Source of the DNA: JAPUEK01 sp963815355
GTDB taxonomy: Bacteria; Pseudomonadota; Alphaproteobacteria; Rhodobacterales; Rhodobacteraceae
NCBI GenBank assembly: GCA_963815355.1
Contig: CAWFGJ010000013.1
Span: forward strand, 868,001 to 932,000
Length of the DNA stretch: 64,000 nucleotides
Reading direction: 5' to 3'
Notes under the pieces: generated by a model
Seen by the model: only the letters and a program-made list of their open reading frames with translations
Databases searched by the model: none
Told to the model about the DNA's origin: nothing
Shown: piece by piece, positions 58,633 to 64,000 of the stretch
Position numbering within the stretch: position 1 is the first letter of the stretch
Layout: the number at the start of each line of letters is the position of its first letter
Position numbers and translations under genes: made by a program

Positions 58633-59364
58633 TCAGACATGTTGCGCCCCGTTCACTTCCAACTCTGTCCCCGAGATATAGCTCGCCTGATCCGAACACA
58701 GGAACCAGATCGCATCGGCCACCTCGCGTGGCTGACCAAGGCGGCGCATCGGCAGAGCCTCGACAATCTTGTCGGTGCCCGGCGACAGGATCGAGGTTTC
58801 CACCTCCCCCGGAGCAATGGCGTTGACCCGCACACCCAGCGGGCCAAAATCATGCGCCATCTCGCGGGTCAGGGCCGCCAGCGCCGCCTTCGAGGTAGCA
58901 TAGGCCGCCCCCGCAAAGGGATGCACCCGCACCCCCGCGATCGAGGTGACATTGACAATCGCCCCCTGAGCCGCGGTCAACTCGTCCCGCAGGCCACGTG
59001 CGAGGATCACCGAGGAGAAGAAATTGACGTGAAACACCTGCCCCCAGGTCCGCAAATCGGTCTCCAGCGTGTTAAGCCGCTTGCCGCCCTCGCCTTTCGG
59101 GGAAATGCCGGCGTTATTGACCAAAGCGTGAAGACGGCCGTTGATCTTGGACTTGATCGTCTCAATGGCGGCGATGGTCTTGTTGGGGTCGGAAAGATCA
59201 ATCTGGATATGGTTTTCCTCGCCCCCCGGCCAAGGACAACGCGGATCAAAGGGATGGCGAGAACAGGTCAGCACGCGCCACCCCTCAGCGCCAAACCGTT
59301 TGACCGTGGCGTGCCCGATACCGCGACTAGCGCCCGTCAGGACCAGAGTTTTCTGCTCGCTCAT
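58633..59364 (-). CDS. short-chain dehydrogenase/reductase
   Basis: 243-residue NAD(P)-dependent oxidoreductase. The cofactor motif TGASRGIGHATVKRF (9-23), NNAGISPKGEGGKRL, the catalytic Ser in VNVTSIAGVRVHPFAG and YATSKAALAALTREM (YxxxK) are present, as is the C-terminal ISGTELEVNGAQHV. A classical SDR of the FabG-like group with unknown substrate. It is divergent from argB with 119 bases between starts and convergent with engB. Confidence 0.92.
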   Translation of the reverse strand: MSEQKTLVLTGASRGIGHATVKRFGAEGWRVLTCSRHPFDPRCPWPGGEENHIQIDLSDPNKTIAAIETIKSKINGRLHALVNNAGISPKGEGGKRLNTLETDLRTWGQVFHVNFFSSVILARGLRDELTAAQGAIVNVTSIAGVRVHPFAGAAYATSKAALAALTREMAHDFGPLGVRVNAIAPGEVETSILSPGTDKIVEALPMRRLGQPREVADAIWFLCSDQASYISGTELEVNGAQHV

Positions 59365-59483
59365 CTCGCCTCCACTTTGGCCGCAGGCTGAGGCTTTTGC
59401 CCGCCGAGTTCAAGGGTCTGCGGGTCTACGCGCTTGGCAGGGGGGGGCAAAGCCGCTATGAGACCCAAAATCGGAGTGTCCCA

Positions 59484-60383
59484 ATGAAACAGCAGACCCT
59501 CACCATGACAGACGCGATCACCACGGCGAAAATGTTGTCCGAAGCCCTGCCCTACCTGCAACGCTTTACCGGCGCGGTGGTGGTGGTGAAGTTCGGCGGC
59601 AATGCGATGGGCGACGATGCCGCGATGGCGGAATTCGCCCGCGACGTTGTGCTGATGCGGCAGGTGGGCGTAAACCCCGTCGTCGTGCACGGTGGCGGCC
59701 CGATGATCAACGAGATGCTGACCAAGCTGGGCATCAAGTCAGAATTCGTGCGCGGCAAGCGGGTTACCGACAAGGCAACGGTGCAGGTGGTCGAAATGAT
59801 CCTCTCCGGCCTCGTCAACAAGCGCATCGTGCAAGCGATCATGGATGCGGGCGGCCGCGCGGTCGGCATTTCCGGCAAGGACGACGACCTGATGGTGTGT
59901 GAGGCCGATGACCCGGAACTGGGCTACGTCGGGCGCCCGGTGGAGATGAACGTGCAAGTGCTGCGCGATCTCTACAACGCCGGGATCATCCCCGTGGTGG
60001 CCCCTGTGGCCACCGGCATGGCCGACAATGAAACCTTCAACGTGAATGGTGACACCGCCGCCGGCGCAATCGCCGGGGCCCTGCAAGCCGACCGCTTGTT
60101 GCTGCTGACCGATGTGGCTGGCGTCAAGAACGCCGCCGGTGAGGTGATGACCCAGATCACCCCCGAAGAAATCCGCCAGATGACCGCCGATGGCATCATC
60201 TCGGGCGGGATGATCCCCAAGACGGAAACCGCTTTGATGGCAATTGCCGAGGGCACGCGGGCGGTCACCATTCTGGACGGACGCATTCCCAATGCCTGCC
60301 TGCTGGAACTGTTCACCGACCATGGCGCCGGCAGCCAGATCCGCTCGACCCAGCCGCGCGTCACACCAAAGATCAAGCGCTAA
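59484..60383 (+). CDS. argB: acetylglutamate kinase
   Basis: Second enzyme of arginine synthesis, phosphorylating N-acetylglutamate. 299 residues with VVKFGGNAMGDDAAM, VVHGGGPMINEML, the N-acetylglutamate site FVRGKRVTDKATVQVVEMIL, GISGKDDDLMVCEA and NVNGDTAAGAIAGALQADRL. ATG 59484 gives the usual length; the next Met (59505) is a possible shorter start. A dispersed inverted repeat follows immediately and probably ends the transcript. Confidence 0.97.
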   Translation: MKQQTLTMTDAITTAKMLSEALPYLQRFTGAVVVVKFGGNAMGDDAAMAEFARDVVLMRQVGVNPVVVHGGGPMINEMLTKLGIKSEFVRGKRVTDKATVQVVEMILSGLVNKRIVQAIMDAGGRAVGISGKDDDLMVCEADDPELGYVGRPVEMNVQVLRDLYNAGIIPVVAPVATGMADNETFNVNGDTAAGAIAGALQADRLLLLTDVAGVKNAAGEVMTQITPEEIRQMTADGIISGGMIPKTETALMAIAEGTRAVTILDGRIPNACLLELFTDHGAGSQIRSTQPRVTPKIKR

Positions 60384-60387
60384 GCCC

Positions 60388-60472
60388 TTTCATCTTGGCT
60401 TAAATACTCCCGCCGGAGGCGTCCTTGGCTTGGGCCGGGGCCTCTGGCGGGAGTATTTTTACCAAGATGAAA
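60388..60472. repeat. inverted pair of a dispersed intergenic repeat
   Basis: A 33-base arm (60388-60420, beginning TTTCATCTTGGCTTAAATAC) and its near-perfect reverse complement (60440-60472, ending TTACCAAGATGAAA) flank a 19-base centre. The same unit occurs singly at 52776. It can form a long hairpin and probably serves as a bidirectional terminator between argB and the next gene. Confidence 0.75.
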
Positions 60473-60512
60473 GCCGCTTTGTTTTTCCGTTTGCGGGCCC
60501 TAGATTGAGGGG

Positions 60513-61301
60513 ATGCAAACGTTGATCCTGATCCGACTGGGCGTGTTTCTGGGGCTGTTCGGGGCCCTTGCCGCAATGGAGGCGCTGTGGCCCAAGCGGG
60601 CGCGGATCTTACCGCGCGGGGCGCGTTGGTTTACCAATCTGAGTATCACCGTTTTGAACACGCTGAGCTTGCAAGGCTTGGCAGTGGTGTTGCCTGCCCT
60701 CGCGGTGGGGGCGGCGGTGGATGCCTGGGTTTTGGGGTGGGGTGTTCTGAACCAAGTGGGCTGGCCCTTGTGGGTGCGGGGGCTTGTGGCGGTTCTGGCG
60801 CTGGACTTTGCGATTTGGGCGCAGCATCTTGTCACGCATAAGGTCCCGCTTTTCTGGCGCTTTCACCGGATGCACCATGCGGATCGGGACATGGATGTGA
60901 CAACGGCGCTGCGGTTTCATCCGGCGGAGATTCTGGCCTCTATGCTGTTGAAGGTTGGGTTGGTCTATGCGCTGGGCGCGCCGCCGGTCGCGGTGGTCGT
61001 GTTTGAAATTCTGCTGAATGGCACGGCGCTGTTCAACCATTCCAACTTGCGGCTTCCGGGGTGGCTGGACCGGGCGGTGCGGTGGCTGTTGGTTACACCG
61101 GACATGCACCGGGTGCACCATTCGCGGCAGCGTCATGAGCATGACAGCAACTACGGCTTTGCCCTGTCGGTTTGGGACCGGATTTTTCGGACCTATCGCG
61201 CACAACCCGAAGGCGGACATGACGGAATGGAGGTAGGCTTGGAATGGCAAGACGAGAAGCCGGCAAAACTGGGGTGGAGCCTATGGCTGCCCTTTCGGTA
61301 A
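60513..61301 (+). CDS. sterol desaturase / fatty-acid hydroxylase family protein
   Basis: 262-residue integral membrane di-iron enzyme. The histidine boxes HLVTHKVPLFWRFHRMHHAD and HRVHHSRQRHEHDSNYG provide the eight or more His ligands. Four or more hydrophobic helices. Members hydroxylate or desaturate carotenoids, sterols or lipids; substrate unknown. ATG 60513 has GAGGGG upstream. The end overlaps the next gene by 19 bases. Confidence 0.9.
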   Translation: MQTLILIRLGVFLGLFGALAAMEALWPKRARILPRGARWFTNLSITVLNTLSLQGLAVVLPALAVGAAVDAWVLGWGVLNQVGWPLWVRGLVAVLALDFAIWAQHLVTHKVPLFWRFHRMHHADRDMDVTTALRFHPAEILASMLLKVGLVYALGAPPVAVVVFEILLNGTALFNHSNLRLPGWLDRAVRWLLVTPDMHRVHHSRQRHEHDSNYGFALSVWDRIFRTYRAQPEGGHDGMEVGLEWQDEKPAKLGWSLWLPFR

Positions 61302-61945
61302 CGCTGGAGGCGATCGAGGCCGGTGCGAGTGCTGAGTATCTGACGGTCTTGGGCGGCTTTGCCTGCGAGGCGGATGAGCCAGGCCTGCCGGCGGGCACGC
61401 GCACTGTTTTGTTGCTGGGGCCGAAGGAGCCGGGCTATTGGGCGCATCTGACCGCCCAGCCGGAATGGGACGGCGCGGCGGACCCGGTGGACCGCTGGTC
61501 ACGTCGGGTGATCGGTCGGCTGGCCTGCGATTTTGGGGGCAAGGCGCTGTTCCCGTTCGGAGGCCCACCCTACCATCCGTTTTACCGCTGGGCCTTGCGG
61601 ACCGGGCGCATCTGGGACAGCCCGGTACGGCTGCTGGTGCAGGCAGAGCAGGGGTTGATGGTCAGCTTTCGGGGGGCCTTGGCGCTGCGAGAGGTGGTGA
61701 CGCTGCCGCCGCCCCTGCCGCGCCCCTGTGAGACCTGTGCGCGGCCCTGTCTGACCGCCTGCCCCGCCGGTGTGCTTGGGGTCGATGGCTACGATGTGCC
61801 GGGTTGCCACCGCTATCTGGACAGTGCTGCGGGGGCAGACTGTCGGGAAATGGGCTGTGCGGTGCGCCGCGCTTGCCCGCTCTCCCAAACCTATGCAAGA
61901 CTACCTGAACATTCCGCCTATCATATGGGACAATTCCACAGATGA
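61283..61945 (+). CDS. ferredoxin-like Fe-S protein
   Basis: 220 residues from ATG 61283; a start at 61244 is possible but overlaps more. The C-terminal half has CETCARPCLTACPAG (C-x2-C-x3-C-x3-CP) and CREMGCAVRRACPLSQ, enough Cys for one or two [4Fe-4S] clusters. The N-terminal domain (LTVLGGFACEADEPGLPAGT) is typical of small QueG-like ferredoxin proteins common in Rhodobacterales. Redox partner unknown. Overlaps sixA start by four bases, so cotranscribed. Confidence 0.8.
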   Translation: MAALSVTLEAIEAGASAEYLTVLGGFACEADEPGLPAGTRTVLLLGPKEPGYWAHLTAQPEWDGAADPVDRWSRRVIGRLACDFGGKALFPFGGPPYHPFYRWALRTGRIWDSPVRLLVQAEQGLMVSFRGALALREVVTLPPPLPRPCETCARPCLTACPAGVLGVDGYDVPGCHRYLDSAAGADCREMGCAVRRACPLSQTYARLPEHSAYHMGQFHR

Positions 61946-62445
61946 AGCGCCTGATCCTTACGCGACATGCCAAATCCTCTTGGGACGATCCGCTCATGTC
62001 GGATCACGATCGACCGTTGAATGAGCGGGGCAAGGCGGCCGCGGCCGATCTTGGCCAATGGCTTGCCTCGCGGGGCTATGTGCCCGGTGAGGTTCTGTGC
62101 TCGGACGCGTTGCGGACGCGCAAGACCTATTCGGGCATCGCACCCGCCTTGCCCGGCACCCCGGCGTTGGAGCTGAAGCCGGCGCTGTATCATGCGGGGC
62201 CGGATGTGATGCTGGCGGTCCTGCGCCATGCCACCGCGGATGTGGTGATGATGATTGGCCACAACCCCGGCATCTCAGAATTCGCGACGCGGATGGTGGC
62301 GCATGCGCCGTTGAACCCTGAGTTCAGCCGCTATCCCACGGGTGCGACGCTGGTGGTGGATTTTGTCGCTGACAGTTGGGCGGACGTGGGCTTTGGTTTG
62401 GGAACCACGGTGGATTTCGTGGTGCCAAGCGAGATCGCTGTCTAA
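61942..62445 (+). CDS. sixA: SixA-type histidine phosphatase
   Basis: 167 residues. Phosphohistidine motif LILTRHAKSSWDD (RHG type) at the start, LCSDALRTRKTY (second Arg) and VMMIGHNPGISEFATRM (second His). Removes phosphate from phosphohistidine in phosphorelay or PTS proteins. ATG in the ATGA overlap with the Fe-S gene; followed by a strong terminator. Confidence 0.9.
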   Translation: MKRLILTRHAKSSWDDPLMSDHDRPLNERGKAAAADLGQWLASRGYVPGEVLCSDALRTRKTYSGIAPALPGTPALELKPALYHAGPDVMLAVLRHATADVVMMIGHNPGISEFATRMVAHAPLNPEFSRYPTGATLVVDFVADSWADVGFGLGTTVDFVVPSEIAV

Positions 62446-62470
62446 GCCGCTCAATCCGGCAGATATATGA

Positions 62471-62500
62471 AAAACGGCGCCCCGATCCGGGCGCCGTTTT
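62471..62500. terminator. bidirectional rho-independent terminator
   Basis: AAAACGGCGCCC and GGGCGCCGTTTT form a 12-base-pair stem with a six-base loop. The A-run and T-run on either side allow termination of both convergent genes (sixA and the ABC ATPase). Confidence 0.85.
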
Positions 62501-62526
62501 GGTCTGCAAACCCCGTCGTCGGGGTG

Positions 62527-63306
62527 TTAGTGGCCGAGGATCTGGCTGAGGAACAGCTTTGTGCGGTCTGATTGCGGGTTGGAGAAGAACTCTTTCGGTT
62601 CATTCTGTTCCACGATCTGGCCTTGGTCCATGAATACAACGCGGTTGGCCACGGCTTGGGCAAAGCCCATCTCATGGGTCACGCAGATCATCGTCATACC
62701 TTCTTCGGCAAGGCTGATCATGGTGTCGAGCACCTCTTTGATCATCTCGGGGTCAAGGGCGGACGTCGGTTCATCAAACAGCATGATCCGTGGTTTCATG
62801 CAAAGCGAGCGGGCGATTGCCACGCGCTGCTGCTGGCCGCCCGACAACTGGCCGGGGTATTTGTGGGCCTGCTCGGGGATCTTGACCTTTTCGAGGAAAT
62901 ACATCGCGGTTTCCTCGGCCTCCCGTTTGGGCACCTTGCGGACCCAAATCGGGGCCAGAGTCAGGTTTTCCATGATCGTCAGGTGGGGGAACAGGTTGAA
63001 GTGTTGGAACACCATCCCAACCTCGGACCGGACCTTGTCGATGTTCTTGATGTCAGATGTCAGTTCGGTGCCATCAACGATGATCTGCCCTTTCTGGTGT
63101 TCTTCCAGACGGTTGATGCAGCGGATCAGCGTCGATTTACCCGAGCCCGACGGGCCGCAGATGACGATGCGTTCGCCCTTGTTCACCGTCATGTCGATGT
63201 CGCGCAGCACGTGGAAGGTGCCGTACCACTTGTTCATGTTGGTGATCTGGATGGCCACCTCATCGGAGACGAGCATCTTGCTGTGGTCGATAGCGGAGTT
63301 TGCCAT
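62527..63306 (-). CDS. bztD: glutamate/glutamine/aspartate/asparagine ABC transporter ATP-binding protein
   Basis: 259-residue ATPase of a polar amino-acid importer. Walker A GPSGSGKSTLIRCINRLE, Q-loop FQHFNLFPHLTIMENL, signature LSGGQQQRVAIARS, Walker B RIMLFDEPTSALDPE and switch CVTHEMGFAQAV are intact. The leader MANSAIDHSKMLVSDEVAIQ and high similarity in pattern to Rhodobacter BztD support the symbol. It follows the permease gene by 12 bases and ends at a bidirectional terminator, so it is the last gene of the bzt operon. Confidence 0.92.
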   Translation of the reverse strand: MANSAIDHSKMLVSDEVAIQITNMNKWYGTFHVLRDIDMTVNKGERIVICGPSGSGKSTLIRCINRLEEHQKGQIIVDGTELTSDIKNIDKVRSEVGMVFQHFNLFPHLTIMENLTLAPIWVRKVPKREAEETAMYFLEKVKIPEQAHKYPGQLSGGQQQRVAIARSLCMKPRIMLFDEPTSALDPEMIKEVLDTMISLAEEGMTMICVTHEMGFAQAVANRVVFMDQGQIVEQNEPKEFFSNPQSDRTKLFLSQILGH

Positions 63307-63318
63307 GATTTGGCTCCC

Positions 63319-64000
63319 TTAGCGGTGGTCAGTCTTCAGCTTGTTCTCCAGATACATAGAGTATCGGGACATGCTGAAGCAGATGACGAAAAAGATTGCG
63401 CCGACAAAGATGTAAGGCTCCCAGTAGATGCCTTTCCAGTTGATGTCCGCCCGGACGATCTGGGTGACGCCTTTCAGCGGGTCCATCAAGCCGACGAAGG
63501 CCACAAGCGTGGTGTCCTTGAACAGGCCGATGAAGCTGGAGACGATGCCCGGGATCGAGATTTTCAACGCCTGCGGCAGGATGATCAGGCGTTCGGCTTG
63601 CCAGTAGTCAAGGCCAAGCGCGTCAGCCGCCTCATACTGGCCGCGCGGCAGGGCCGCGAGGCCACCACGGATCACCTCGGCGATATAGGCCGAAGCAAAG
63701 AGGGTCACGAGGATGATCACCCGCAGGATGATGTCGAAATTCGTCCCCGGCGGCAGGAAGTACTGCAGCAGGAGCGAGGCGGTGAACAGCAGCGTGATCA
63801 GAGGCACGCCGCGGATGAACTCGATAAAGGCAACGGACAGCGATTTGACGATGACCATGTCTGACTGCCGCCCAAGGGCAAGGATAATCCCCAGCGGCAG
63901 CGAGAAGGCGATGGCGGTCACACCGATGGTGATGGCCAACAGGAAGCCACCGAACTTGTCGGAATCCACGGCCGTCAGCCGAAGCGGCAGGTAATGGCCC
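63319..64000 (-). CDS. bztC: polar amino-acid ABC transporter permease BztC (partial, N-terminus off the window)
   Basis: The frame is open from the right edge (GHYLPLRLTAVDSDKFGGF) to the stop at 63319, about 226 residues. His/Glu-type permease features: AITIGVTAIAFSLPLGIILA, FIEFIRGVPLITLLF, LPRGQYEAADALGLDYWQAE (EAA-like motif) and PGIVSSFIGLFKDTTLVAFV. Full-length BztC is about 430 residues, so roughly the N-terminal half is outside. Works with BztD, BztB and BztA to take up acidic amino acids and their amides. Confidence 0.9.
   Translation of the reverse strand, partial: GHYLPLRLTAVDSDKFGGFLLAITIGVTAIAFSLPLGIILALGRQSDMVIVKSLSVAFIEFIRGVPLITLLFTASLLLQYFLPPGTNFDIILRVIILVTLFASAYIAEVIRGGLAALPRGQYEAADALGLDYWQAERLIILPQALKISIPGIVSSFIGLFKDTTLVAFVGLMDPLKGVTQIVRADINWKGIYWEPYIFVGAIFFVICFSMSRYSMYLENKLKTDHR

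Overview
The window looks like a chromosomal segment of a Rhodobacteraceae (Alphaproteobacteria) bacterium. The evidence is an rRNA operon ordered 16S-tRNA-Ile-tRNA-Ala-23S-5S-tRNA-fMet with an enlarged 23S gene, a Bzt-type amino-acid ABC transporter, the rpmH-rnpA-yidD...yidC-MOSC-engB-argB neighbourhood, and lambda/GTA-like phage tail genes of the kind common in this family. Genus cannot be fixed from the sequence alone.

Layout. 1-7.2 kb: an intact rhamnoside utilisation locus (divergent LacI regulator, GH78 alpha-L-rhamnosidase, binding protein, two permeases, ATPase). 7.2-16.8 kb: an accessory stretch with a small phage relic, a LysR regulator divergent from an MttB-family methyltransferase and a GcvT-like protein, an uncharacterised recombinase-like protein divergent from an ADP-ribosylglycohydrolase and a metallophosphoesterase, then a dead IS5-family copy fused to an internally deleted IS21-family copy. 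16.8-35.2 kb: a prophage that has lost its terminase and portal end. It runs protease, decoration, capsid, head-tail joining, tail tube, chaperone, tape measure, tail tip, fibre, endolysin, holin. Most of its structural genes carry one to six frameshifts, whereas several small cargo genes (nuclease, membrane protein, VapBC) are intact. 35.4-38.8 kb: a translationally coupled operon of a large serine recombinase and two ParB-like proteins, followed by a divergent helix-turn-helix gene and a class II Fic protein next to the rRNA operon. 41.2-46.7 kb: rRNA operon on the minus strand, with leader, boxA and a G-run tract upstream. 47.7-64 kb: compact, intact housekeeping genes: tRNA-Arg, a sensor kinase, a TVP38/FAD-reductase pair, ribosomal and membrane-biogenesis genes (rpmH, rnpA, yidD, yidC, engB), an EAL phosphodiesterase, argB, a fatty-acid hydroxylase family protein, a ferredoxin-like protein, SixA, and the distal end of a bzt operon.

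How the parts work together. The 1-7 kb genes would import and hydrolyse rhamnosides under LacI control. The LysR/MttB/GcvT genes suggest demethylation of a quaternary or tertiary amine feeding one-carbon metabolism. The recombinase-ParB-ParB operon is the best candidate for a poorly described system: tight overlaps imply that the three proteins act together, and no plasmid replication genes accompany them. The contrast between the frameshifted prophage and its intact flanks is the most striking large-scale feature and needs a check against raw reads before it is read as biology.
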